A stretch of 64,000 nucleotides of DNA from Candidatus Mnemosynella biddleae (GTDB lineage Archaea; Halobacteriota; Archaeoglobi; Mnemosynellales; Mnemosynellaceae). The notes beneath the pieces are model-generated. The model made no database searches. It saw only the letters and a program-made list of their open reading frames with translations, and was not told where the DNA came from. Shown here in pieces: positions 19,366 through 28,589 of the stretch. Each line of letters opens with the position of its first letter. Within the stretch, counting starts at the first letter, position 1. Location of the stretch: NCBI GenBank assembly GCA_002011165.2, contig MTMI02000003.1:1-64000 (forward strand). The letters run 5' to 3'. Position numbers and translations under genes: made by a program.

Positions 19366-20397
19366 TTAGAATTTTTTCAATCTTACCCGTACACCCCTAT
19401 TTATGGCAATTTCTGATATCGTTCTGAATATTCTGCAAAGTTCTATCAAACTGTGAATAACGAACTGGAGTCTTATATCCTTCCTCTCTGAAATTTCGGT
19501 CTTTGAGTTCTCTTCAAACTTCTTTTTGAGTCTCTCTTCTATTCTTCTTCCCAACTCATAAGATCTGTGTGCATTCTCAAGATCCTCGTTTGTGAATGCA
19601 TCAATTGAACTCTCGAAGCAAGATCTCAGAGCTTCCAGCTCGCTCACTATCATACTCTTCTCCGCAGAATTGAGTCTAATACCACGGAGATGATCTAAAA
19701 CTTTCATTAGCTCGTCGGAGATCTCCTCCACACACTTTGTTATCAGTCTATGACCAAGAAGCATTCGAAGAAAGTCCCAAGAACTCAAACCAGAATCATG
19801 CATCTTTCTCATTCCGATGTTCTCAAGTCTTACACTAAGCAGATAGAAACGATCCACATCCTCTTCCATATCTACAAGACTCGGAATTAAATTCTCGTTT
19901 AAATGTTCAACATAATCGCAGATTCCCTCTATGATCGTGCTTACAAGCTGTTTCATTCTCGTGGTTACACTGTCTATAGAGAGATCCTTTGAAGTAAGAC
20001 AGCTAAGAACGATTTTATCCCTCTCCATGCTCGTGATTTCTATACCTATGAGCGAGCGTGTAATATCATTGAGAATGCTCGTTACCTCGGGAGTTACTCT
20101 ATTCTTCATCTGAATCTCGATCTGATCTATTCCCAAAAGATAATACGCAAAAATTTCCCTCTTGAACCTTTCAGACTCCTTAAAGTCGGGTTCCTCTATG
20201 ATTGCTCTTTCTGGAGGCTCAGTTCTTCCTATGAGAGTGCTCGGTATAATCCTTATCGAGCCCTCCTCTTCAACGCTCACCAGGAGGGTATCCCCCTGTC
20301 TCAAATTGAACTTTTCTACCCAATCCTTCGGAAGACTTACCATGAAACTCGAACCGCCAATAAACTGGAGTTTTCTGTATTCAGCTCTCTTCATCAA
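19366..20397 (-). CDS. PhoU-like regulator with N-terminal AbrB domain
   Basis: RKLQFIGGSSFMVSLPKDWVEKFNLRQGDTLLV then PhoU-like helical repeats. Confidence 0.85.
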   Translation of the reverse strand: MMKRAEYRKLQFIGGSSFMVSLPKDWVEKFNLRQGDTLLVSVEEEGSIRIIPSTLIGRTEPPERAIIEEPDFKESERFKREIFAYYLLGIDQIEIQMKNRVTPEVTSILNDITRSLIGIEITSMERDKIVLSCLTSKDLSIDSVTTRMKQLVSTIIEGICDYVEHLNENLIPSLVDMEEDVDRFYLLSVRLENIGMRKMHDSGLSSWDFLRMLLGHRLITKCVEEISDELMKVLDHLRGIRLNSAEKSMIVSELEALRSCFESSIDAFTNEDLENAHRSYELGRRIEERLKKKFEENSKTEISERKDIRLQFVIHSLIELCRIFRTISEIAINRGVRVRLKKF

Positions 20398-20438
20398 AAA
20401 ATATTTTTGGATACTTCTGGTATTTAATACTTATAATT

Positions 20439-21908
20439 TTATATCGAGTATGTATCCTGGAGATAACTTCTTCCATACTTCAAAGAAAGTTCAGCTTTTG
20501 TAAGTTCACGAGCCAGATAAGAGAGATGTTCCATCATAGAGACTCCCTCGAATTCGAGGAGAGTATCTATTATTGCCTTGGCAGTTTTTCCTTTTATTGT
20601 AAACTCCCTCCCAATCAGAAAGATTTCCCCGCCCTTAACTGCAATTCTGTAACTTCCTTTCGGATCCGGAACCCAATCACTCTTTTCTCTCGCTTCTATT
20701 ACAGGTTCTCTGAGCTCAAAAGTCTCTTCATAACGCCTTTTCTCCTTGATGAACAAAAGATCTATTCCCAGATCTTTTGGAGGTGACTTTCTGTGAGATG
20801 CCAATTGCATCATTTCGGATGCTCTTCTGAGCTCTCTAACAGCGTTGAAACATTTTGGACTGCTTTCGGGGGTGAAGAGAATAGATGCACCAACTTCATG
20901 AGCGATAACAGAAAGAATTGCGTGAACTCCAACTGAATCTGCATCTATTAGTTCAGATACGTTTCCCACACCGAAAAGCAATGGAACTTCCGAATGAGAA
21001 GAATGGAACTCAAAATATTTTAAAAGTGAGCTTGTAAAGCCTAAATTTGGTGGATGAAGAACAGGATCTGCTATTATCTTCTCAATTCCAAGAGTTCTTG
21101 CTCTCTCTAAATTTTCTTCCAAATCTCTCTCTCCTGGAATCACAACAACTGCAATATTTTCTTTCACAATTCTCTTTCCGAGTTCCTCCATATTCCTTTC
21201 GTTGAGACTTAAAACGAGGTCAACATGAGGTATTGCCGAGGAGATGAGAGATGAGGAGAGAGTGTCGACTGAAATTGGAGAGAAGAGAGAGGAAGCGAAT
21301 TTGACAATTCTTCTTACATCTTGCGGTGTTGCCTCAAGAGAGATGCCCAAATCGATTATATCAGCTCCTGAAGAAGAATAATATTCTATTTTTTCCTCCA
21401 GCTGAGACGTGCTCATTTTATCGGCATTCACGATCTCTGCAAGAACTTTCATTCTGGAGTTTCCACCTATTCTTACCCCAGAAATCTCAAAAGAGAAATG
21501 CGAAGACTCTTCAAGAGTTTCAAGAGTTTCTCTAATTTTCTTCGCTTTAAGATCTGATATGAGTTCATCTGCTGACTTCGTAGAAGAAAGTGAGATCGAA
21601 TCGATATTTTCAATAATTAAAGGAATATCAAAAGCTATTTTAGGACCTTTTTTTATCGGAATTCCAACTCTCTCTTCAAGAAACTTAAAATCTCCTGTGC
21701 AGTATCCAGGAACAAGAATAAGATCATATTCACCCTTTATATGCTTGAGGGCTTTCTCAAGAAGTTGAGGTGTTATGAAGGATGCAACTTCGACATCAAG
21801 AACAAGAACGTCCGCTTTTCCGTTAACAGCAGTTCTCACATCTTTTTCAGCAAGTCTTCCTGTCACCACAAGAATTCTCACGTGGAGATTATATACTCCT
21901 TTTTCCAA
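20439..21908 (-). CDS. Dihydropteroate synthase-related protein (archaeal pterin pathway)
   Basis: LAEIVNADKMS...YYSSSGADIIDLGISLEATPQDVRR...SPISVDTLSSS. Confidence 0.85.
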   Translation of the reverse strand: MEKGVYNLHVRILVVTGRLAEKDVRTAVNGKADVLVLDVEVASFITPQLLEKALKHIKGEYDLILVPGYCTGDFKFLEERVGIPIKKGPKIAFDIPLIIENIDSISLSSTKSADELISDLKAKKIRETLETLEESSHFSFEISGVRIGGNSRMKVLAEIVNADKMSTSQLEEKIEYYSSSGADIIDLGISLEATPQDVRRIVKFASSLFSPISVDTLSSSLISSAIPHVDLVLSLNERNMEELGKRIVKENIAVVVIPGERDLEENLERARTLGIEKIIADPVLHPPNLGFTSSLLKYFEFHSSHSEVPLLFGVGNVSELIDADSVGVHAILSVIAHEVGASILFTPESSPKCFNAVRELRRASEMMQLASHRKSPPKDLGIDLLFIKEKRRYEETFELREPVIEAREKSDWVPDPKGSYRIAVKGGEIFLIGREFTIKGKTAKAIIDTLLEFEGVSMMEHLSYLARELTKAELSLKYGRSYLQDTYSI

Positions 21909-21918
21909 ATAAATCCTT

Positions 21919-22554
21919 TTGATGTTCAGATTCGACCTTCACATTCACTCGAAATACTCATACGACTGCACTTCTCAAATTGAAGAGATAATAAAATATG
22001 CTAAGAAAAGAGGGCTTAGTGGAATTGCCATTACAGATCACGATACGATGGAAGGATCTTTGAAAGCGAAGAAAATGGAGAAAGAGCTCAAGATTATTAT
22101 GGGAATGGAGATATCTTCCGATAAAGGTCATATCATAGCTTTGGGAATAGAAGAGCCAATAAAAGCCAGAAAAGTGAATGAAATCGTAGAGGAGGTCCAC
22201 GAAAGAGGAGGTATTTGTGTTGTACCCCACCCATTTTATAAGCTCCATCACGGAATGGGGGAAATTCCAAAAGGAGTTGATGCGATAGAGACTTTTAATT
22301 CGAGATTCCTTATAGGAATAAACAACATAAGAGCTAAAAAAGTGGCAGAAGAGCTTAAAATTGCTCAAACAGGCGGTAGCGATGCACATTCGCCAAACTG
22401 TGTTGGGTTTGGTTTCACGATTTCTCCCTCTGAGGATGTGATAGAGGAGATAAGAAAATCAAGAACAAAATCAGGGGGTGAGAGGACTCCTCTCCTGAGT
22501 TATGCAAAAGCCTCCGTAACGAATATGAAAAAGCGATTGAGATTAATGGTTTGA
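21919..22554 (+). CDS. PHP domain metal-dependent phosphoesterase
   Basis: DLHIHSKYSYDC; AITDHDTMEGS; GSDAHSPNCVG. Confidence 0.9.
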   Translation: MMFRFDLHIHSKYSYDCTSQIEEIIKYAKKRGLSGIAITDHDTMEGSLKAKKMEKELKIIMGMEISSDKGHIIALGIEEPIKARKVNEIVEEVHERGGICVVPHPFYKLHHGMGEIPKGVDAIETFNSRFLIGINNIRAKKVAEELKIAQTGGSDAHSPNCVGFGFTISPSEDVIEEIRKSRTKSGGERTPLLSYAKASVTNMKKRLRLMV

Positions 22555-23163
22555 ATATTCTCTCAGATACTTTTTGAGCTCTTCCATGGCTTCTTTATCT
22601 CTAGGACTTCCACATCTCTCGATTATTCCAAAATGATGCTGAATCCATTCCATATATCTTTCATCCCCGGTTAAAACGAATCTCGTGGCATGCACTGTTG
22701 CCTCCAGAACACTATTAAAACCTCTGTTGATGGGTCTGACTCTCTCCCTCAGGATCTTCCATTTCTTTGGAATGAATGTAACTCTTCTGGGTTCCCCCTC
22801 TTCATCTATTTCAGCTTTTCCCCATATCCAAGCATCTGCATCTCTCAAAAAGACTATCCCATCATCCTCCAGAAAGAGTTCTCGAGGAAGAGAGGAAAAC
22901 GCAGAGCGCACATAAAGCAATGGATCGAAAACGAAGTTAACGCATAGTTCTTCCGTTTCTAAAATGTTCGTAAAAGTTCTCGTATCTGTATAGATCATGA
23001 AGAAAAGAGTAGAGGTATCGGAAATTAAACCCATAGGAGCTGCGTTGTATTCGTTGAAGAGATCTTTTGTGCTAACAATTACTTCGTAAATCCCTTCATC
23101 AATACCAAACTCGGAGATCATATCTCTGCACCCCTCAAAAGAGCAACATAAATTGCACCGCAT
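22543..23163 (-). CDS. DUF447 family protein
   Basis: GIYEVIVSTKDLFNEYNAAPMGLI; RPINRGFNSVLEATVHATRF. Confidence 0.82.
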   Translation of the reverse strand: MRCNLCCSFEGCRDMISEFGIDEGIYEVIVSTKDLFNEYNAAPMGLISDTSTLFFMIYTDTRTFTNILETEELCVNFVFDPLLYVRSAFSSLPRELFLEDDGIVFLRDADAWIWGKAEIDEEGEPRRVTFIPKKWKILRERVRPINRGFNSVLEATVHATRFVLTGDERYMEWIQHHFGIIERCGSPRDKEAMEELKKYLREYSNH

Positions 23164-23951
23164 ATAATATCTGCGGAAGAACCTGGATTCACGCCTCTTG
23201 AAATCAAATGCTCATCAAATTCTAAGAGTTTACTCATAGAAAAATCATCAATAACTTCCCTTGCTCTTCTTCTCACATCCTTTGCAACCTCTTTTCCGTA
23301 TTTATTCACGATGAAAGTGTCCTCTTCATCTGAAAGAAGCCGAAGATAAGTTCGAACGATGGCTTCATTTACTCCAAGATCCCACAGAGATAAAAGGAGC
23401 TCTGAATATCTTTTCACCCTTTCAAAACCACTTACAAGTTCATCTGAGATCATATCGTATTTTGAGGAAATTGAAAGTACATCATACATGGTAATCTTCT
23501 CTTCCCTAAGTTTCCTCACTGATTCATCATCGTAAACAGAGAGAGTATCAGAAGGAGGAATATACGCCCCAGATTCCCGGATAGCCAGATAAAGATCCAC
23601 CGCGTCCTCAAAAGTAGTCTTCTTGACGATCTCATATGCCTTCTGAAAAACGTTTTTCTCATCTGATGCCATCACAAGTGGAGAGATTAAAATGAACGTT
23701 CCCAGATGTGTGTTTCCCCCACCCCTCATAAATTTGCTGGAATTAACTAGCTTTCTGATCCAACTCCCGAGTTCTCTTCTCTTACCGACCATCTGAAGAA
23801 AGACGGGATAAGAGGAGACTGCGGAGACTAGAAAATGTTCATATTTCGTGTCAGTAAAATCGTGATCTCTATCTACATTTCCCGGTTTGGGAGTTGCTGA
23901 GACTTCAAGAATCATAGCCAGAACCGCTTTCATAGCATTAACTTCCTTCAT
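23118..23951 (-). CDS. Triphosphoribosyl-dephospho-CoA synthase (CitG)-like protein
   Basis: EVSATPKPGNVDRDHDF; RGGGNTHLGTFILISPLV; NPGSSADIICGAIYVALL. Confidence 0.85.
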   Translation of the reverse strand: MKEVNAMKAVLAMILEVSATPKPGNVDRDHDFTDTKYEHFLVSAVSSYPVFLQMVGKRRELGSWIRKLVNSSKFMRGGGNTHLGTFILISPLVMASDEKNVFQKAYEIVKKTTFEDAVDLYLAIRESGAYIPPSDTLSVYDDESVRKLREEKITMYDVLSISSKYDMISDELVSGFERVKRYSELLLSLWDLGVNEAIVRTYLRLLSDEEDTFIVNKYGKEVAKDVRRRAREVIDDFSMSKLLEFDEHLISRGVNPGSSADIICGAIYVALLRGAEI

Positions 23952-25057
23952 TCTCTCAACCCTCTAAGAATGAATTCTGAAAGTTCCCTCTTCATTTCCA
24001 TATACTCCTTATAACTCATTCCTTTTTCGGCGAGAGCTCTATCCCTCATGAAGCACGGTTTCGTATTTTTGCAACACCAGACTATGTTCCCGAAGCACGT
24101 AAATGGATCGTCCTTTATTCCATTTCTCTCTGCGAAAAACTTCTTAAGTAAGATATAGGATTTCTCGGACAGACCAATATCCCTTAAAGTCCTCTGAAGA
24201 GGACATTTCCTAAAAGGAGGACAGCAAAAGGCAAGAGACCTGAGGTCTCCCCCTCTACAAAGGTGTTTAGGAGCATTGTACCACCCTAACTTCGCAAGAT
24301 GTTTCTTCCAGCTTTTGTTGAGTTCTGAAAGAACAGAAGGATTTTCAAGAATCGCACGAGCAAGAGATACCATATTCGCACCCCTTCCAAACATTTCTTT
24401 CACATCCACAAAACATCTCACTGAGTTGTTTCCAATGATGAAAAGATGTGTTGCATTCCTAATCCTTCGAATGGCTTCAAGATCAGCACCTTTACTCCCC
24501 ATAGCATCCACGTGAAGAATATCTAGACCTGCTCTTTCCATTCTTTTTGCTAAAGAGACTTCATCCACGACTCCCGACCGTATCTTTAATGATACGGTTG
24601 TGCCTCGTTCCTTCGCACTTTTAATCCAGTCCTCGAGAATTTCTTGTTTTCTTAAAAGAATTTCTCCACTTCCTGCCTCGATAACTTCTTTTTGTCTGCA
24701 ATGTGCATTTATTTCAAGAATTGCTCCTCTTTTCGCACAGATCTCTGAAACGAGCATCAGCTCCTCTTTTCTCGAAGCCCTTACGTTTACACCTGGGACA
24801 TATCCTCTAGCCTTTCTCAACTCTTCAGATATTTTTTCGATGGGATCATCGAAAATGAATTCCTTTCTTCCTCTCAGAGCTATCCTTCTGGATGCTTCAA
24901 TAGTTCTCTCATCTATACTAAAACCACCTAAAAAAATAGCTCCAACAAGATTGGAAAATTTATTTCCGAAAGATGCATCAGTAATTCCAGCAATCGATGA
25001 GATTGCAAAAGGATTTCTGAAAGTTATTTTTCCAACTTTCGGCTCAAAGTTCATCAA
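23948..25057 (-). CDS. DUS/DHOD-like TIM-barrel protein with C-terminal Cys-rich domain (methanogenesis marker 9-like)
   Basis: FMN-barrel motifs (VSLKIRSGV, ADLEAIRRI, VDVKEMFGRGANMVSLARAIL) plus HLCRGGDLRSLAFCCPPFRKCPLQ...FGNIVWCCKNTKPCFMRD. Confidence 0.72.
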   Translation of the reverse strand: MMNFEPKVGKITFRNPFAISSIAGITDASFGNKFSNLVGAIFLGGFSIDERTIEASRRIALRGRKEFIFDDPIEKISEELRKARGYVPGVNVRASRKEELMLVSEICAKRGAILEINAHCRQKEVIEAGSGEILLRKQEILEDWIKSAKERGTTVSLKIRSGVVDEVSLAKRMERAGLDILHVDAMGSKGADLEAIRRIRNATHLFIIGNNSVRCFVDVKEMFGRGANMVSLARAILENPSVLSELNKSWKKHLAKLGWYNAPKHLCRGGDLRSLAFCCPPFRKCPLQRTLRDIGLSEKSYILLKKFFAERNGIKDDPFTCFGNIVWCCKNTKPCFMRDRALAEKGMSYKEYMEMKRELSEFILRGLRE

Positions 25058-25109
25058 CTAGACTAATCACCAAACATTTATAATTTTTAAATTTCGTAAC
25101 TCATAACTA

Positions 25110-25613
25110 ATGTGGCAAGAAATTTTATCTAAATTCTCAAGACATCCCGCTCAGGAAAAAGTTGTTAGACTTTTACTCCAGAAAGGTTTCAGGGTTAATT
25201 CTAGAGGAAGAATAAGTGTTGAAGAATTTGAAATTCCTCACAGCCAAATAGCTGAATATTTGAACGTGGATAGAAGAGTCGTTGATGAAACTGCAAAAAA
25301 GATTATTTCTGATGAATCGCTCAAGATTATTTTTTCGAATCTTAGAGTGGCACCATTTCTCAAAGAAATAGCTCCCCAAATGGGTCTCGGAGTGATAGTG
25401 ATAGAAGCAGAGGATCCTCATGCTCCTGGAATCATTAGCGGAGTTTCGAACATTATAGCCTCTCGAGGAATCAGTATCCGACAAGCAGTTTCAGATGATC
25501 CCTATTTCTCGGAAAATCCTAGACTCACGATAATAACGGATGACAGAATTCCACCAGAAGTTGTTGATGAGATAAAGAAGGTTAAAGGGGTAAAAGGAGT
25601 TACTCTTTATTGA
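25110..25613 (+). CDS. ACT-domain regulator of amino acid metabolism
   Basis: N-terminal HTH (SQIAEYLNVDRRVVDETAKKI) and C-terminal ACT-like DPHAPGIISGVSNIIASRGISIRQAVSDDP. Confidence 0.8.
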   Translation: MWQEILSKFSRHPAQEKVVRLLLQKGFRVNSRGRISVEEFEIPHSQIAEYLNVDRRVVDETAKKIISDESLKIIFSNLRVAPFLKEIAPQMGLGVIVIEAEDPHAPGIISGVSNIIASRGISIRQAVSDDPYFSENPRLTIITDDRIPPEVVDEIKKVKGVKGVTLY

Positions 25614-26121
25614 TGAACTTTTCAAGCTCCTCCACACATTTTCTAAGACCTTCAAGAACTTTTGAGTTGTCGTCGTATTCCATCATCTCTCCACAAACTC
25701 TGCATCTAAACTCATTTTCAGAGGCCTCTTCGAACCTAAGGCGCTCACACCCATGAGGACAAACATAAAACATGTTGCTCTCCTCGTACTTCAGCTTCTC
25801 TTTGAGATTTCTCATAAGTCTTTTCACTTCCTCTCTTAGATGCGAGTCAAACTCCGAGAGATCTATTCTCCAGTAATAAGTCAGCCAACCACTCTCTTCA
25901 TCTCTCTCTCTGCGATAAAAAAGAAGACGCTTTTCATAGAGTTCGTAGAGAATTTTTCTTACGGTATTAAGATGGATACCTGTGTATTCCGAGATCTTCT
26001 CATCGGTGGATTCCCCGAGAACTCTTAAAGCCCTGAAAACCCTCAGAGCATCTTTCCCACCGATTTTTTTAACGTAGTTCTCAGCAACAGACTCCGCAAC
26101 ACTCGCCAAACAGCTCACCAA
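25600..26121 (-). CDS. tfe: Transcription factor E (TFE, TFIIE-alpha)
   Basis: Winged helix ISEYTGIHLNTVRKILYELYEKRLLFYRRERDEESGWLTYYWRID and zinc ribbon YVCPHG..CRVCGEMM. Confidence 0.9.
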   Translation of the reverse strand: MVSCLASVAESVAENYVKKIGGKDALRVFRALRVLGESTDEKISEYTGIHLNTVRKILYELYEKRLLFYRRERDEESGWLTYYWRIDLSEFDSHLREEVKRLMRNLKEKLKYEESNMFYVCPHGCERLRFEEASENEFRCRVCGEMMEYDDNSKVLEGLRKCVEELEKFINKE

Positions 26122-26137
26122 TCAAGAATATATCAAC

Positions 26138-27199
26138 CTACAAACTTTTTAAACTTTCTTTTATTTTCCCAACCTTTCTCCACATCATGCTGATTGCTTC
26201 TTCTCTGCTCCTCCCAACACCGAGAGCGGTTGCAACAGGTCTTCCTTCTTCTATTATCTCTCCAACTTCCGGAATATCTGCAATAAAAGGATGGAAGAGA
26301 TCTCCGCATACTATAGAAGTCTTATCAGCAAAATAAATTCCTTTTGACGCAAATCTCCTGTTTCTGAACTCACGAAGATCTCCCTCAAAAGCTCTTACAT
26401 GGTGTTCGAAAAGATTCTCTTCGGTAGAGAGCTCAATCGTATCCAGACTTCCCTGAAATCTTGGATTAACCTCAAGGACGAAAATCCCTTTCTCGTTCAC
26501 AATCAAATCTATTCCGTTACTCCCGAAAAAGCAGAAATTATCAACTAAAATCTCGCATATTCTCTTAATTTCATCAACATCAGCCTTCAGAAAAGGAGTT
26601 ACATTACCACAGTAGCCAAAAGGATTCTTTTGATTCAGTTTTCTTTCTCCAACCAATATCTCGTTGATTGAAGCTATCACGAAATCACTTCCATCCGAAA
26701 TGAACGAAACGCTAATGGGTTTTCCTCGAGTGATCTCTTGAAAAAAGTAATTATCAGATGATTCAATATCATCATGAGGATGCACGATTCTGATTCCCGA
26801 GCCACCTCCTCCATAACGGGGTTTCAGGAGAGCTTCGCACTCTGGTTGATTCTCCCAAACTTTAGGCACAGGAATTCCGAGAGACTCCATAACCAAGTTA
26901 CTCTTAAATTTATCTGTGAATAACAATCTCGTCTCCTCCGGATCGTTCAGACATTTGAGAGGAATTCTGTATCTCTCAAAGCCGGAATTTAGAACAACTG
27001 CATCGAACTTCACGGAGAAACTCTTTATGATCCTCAAAAGATCTTTTTCATTTGGTTTTTCTTGAAATTTCAAAAAACCCTTGGAGAACCTTCTCAAATC
27101 GACATCACAAAAGGCATCTATAGCATACATCTCGTATCCTGCTCTCCAGCCAGAGGAGACTACGTGTCTTGTGTCATATCCCACTACGAGAATCTTCAT
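26138..27199 (-). CDS. ATP-grasp carboligase-like protein
   Basis: ALLKPRYGGGGSGIRIV; ISVSFISDG; IFVLEVNPRFQGSLDTIE. Confidence 0.83.
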   Translation of the reverse strand: MKILVVGYDTRHVVSSGWRAGYEMYAIDAFCDVDLRRFSKGFLKFQEKPNEKDLLRIIKSFSVKFDAVVLNSGFERYRIPLKCLNDPEETRLLFTDKFKSNLVMESLGIPVPKVWENQPECEALLKPRYGGGGSGIRIVHPHDDIESSDNYFFQEITRGKPISVSFISDGSDFVIASINEILVGERKLNQKNPFGYCGNVTPFLKADVDEIKRICEILVDNFCFFGSNGIDLIVNEKGIFVLEVNPRFQGSLDTIELSTEENLFEHHVRAFEGDLREFRNRRFASKGIYFADKTSIVCGDLFHPFIADIPEVGEIIEEGRPVATALGVGRSREEAISMMWRKVGKIKESLKSL

Positions 27200-27701
27200 C
27201 TCTCACAACCCGTTTACCTCTAGGAGATGGAATTATCCTAATCTTTGCGCCTTTGAAATCTAACTTTTTCCATCTGCCAGATGTAAATCTATCGAGAAAG
27301 AGAGCAAGAGCGGCAACTTCTGAGTGAGGTTGGGTTCCTACCGAAGCGTTGTAATCAACAAGCTCATAAACTTCTGAAGGGACTTTTGAGGCCCCAATAA
27401 TGATTAGAACGTTATTTCCCCTCACTCTCTCAACAACTTCCTCAAAATCCTCTCCATACATTGTCAGATGGACAGTAATGCCATCCCACTCCTTTATAAC
27501 TTTCTTCCAATCATTCACGCAAATAATCCTAAAATCTCCTCCCCAATTCTCGGTAACTTTCTCAATGGTCTCCACAACATTTCTATCCTCTCCCACAAGA
27601 TACATCAGAGAAGCACCCATCGCTCTGGCAACCAAAGCAACATGAGTGGTGATTCTCTTATCTCTCTCAGGTCTATGACCGAGTCGTAGAACAGCAATCA
27701 T
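27174..27701 (-). CDS. tRNA (cytidine(56)-2'-O)-methyltransferase
   Basis: MIAVLRLGHRPERDKRITTHVALVARA; IIIGASKVPSEVYELVDYNASVGTQPHSEVAALALFLDR. Confidence 0.9.
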   Translation of the reverse strand: MIAVLRLGHRPERDKRITTHVALVARAMGASLMYLVGEDRNVVETIEKVTENWGGDFRIICVNDWKKVIKEWDGITVHLTMYGEDFEEVVERVRGNNVLIIIGASKVPSEVYELVDYNASVGTQPHSEVAALALFLDRFTSGRWKKLDFKGAKIRIIPSPRGKRVVRDEDSRSGI

Positions 27702-27763
27702 CAGAAGAAATTTAGTGTGGAGGTTGAAAAATGTTAAGAGTGAGAAAAATGTAATGTTGATTC

Positions 27764-28486
27764 ATGAAGAATTATAAGATAATTCTTCCGGGAGTTCCTG
27801 CTTATCCCTCGAGAGGTTTTCTGGGCTGGTGCACTGTTGCACTGATAGAGAGCGATAAGAGAGTCCTTTTCGACACAGGCTCTTATGGAGATCGATTTCA
27901 GCTTTTGGAGACGCTCGAAAAGAACGGAATTAGAAGAGATGAGATTGATATCGTATTTCTCTCTCATCTCCACTATGACCACTGCATAAATGCCGAGCTT
28001 TTCCCTGACTCAAAAATTCTTCTTTCAGATAGAGAATGGGAATATTTTGAGAGCGAAGAATATAAAGAAGTTGGAGATGAGGTTGTACCAGAAGGTGTTA
28101 TCAGAGAGTTTGAAGATAGAATCGAGACGACCGGGGAGGAGGAGGAGATCGCAGAAGGGGTCGAAGTTGTGGAGTTTCCCGGTCATACGCCGGGTTCTTC
28201 GGCTCTTCTCTTTAACGAGATCTTATTCACTGGAGATGCTGTGAAGAATCTCTGGGACTTCAAGAATCGTTCTCCACCTTATCCAACTTTCTCAGATGAA
28301 GATCTTGCGGTAGAGAACTATGAGCTAGTGAGAGAGATCGCTGAAATAGTTGTCCCAGGACACGATACACCCTTTTCCGTTAACGAAGAGAGATATCTTT
28401 CAGATTTCAATCTGCTTATTGAGATAGAGACACTGAGAGAGGGAATTTTCAGAATAAAGAGGAGATCTGAAGGAAAGAGAATGTAA
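27764..28486 (+). CDS. MBL-fold metallo-hydrolase
   Basis: IDIVFLSHLHYDHCINAELF; FPGHTPGSSALLF; VVPGHDTPF. Confidence 0.88.
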   Translation: MKNYKIILPGVPAYPSRGFLGWCTVALIESDKRVLFDTGSYGDRFQLLETLEKNGIRRDEIDIVFLSHLHYDHCINAELFPDSKILLSDREWEYFESEEYKEVGDEVVPEGVIREFEDRIETTGEEEEIAEGVEVVEFPGHTPGSSALLFNEILFTGDAVKNLWDFKNRSPPYPTFSDEDLAVENYELVREIAEIVVPGHDTPFSVNEERYLSDFNLLIEIETLREGIFRIKRRSEGKRM

Positions 28487-28589
28487 CATTATTAATCATA
28501 GAAATAGGAAAAATGAAACGAAATTACGTGTAAATCTAGGAGGAAAGATTTATAATTTCATCCATCCAAGGAGTTTTTGTGGTGATAAG

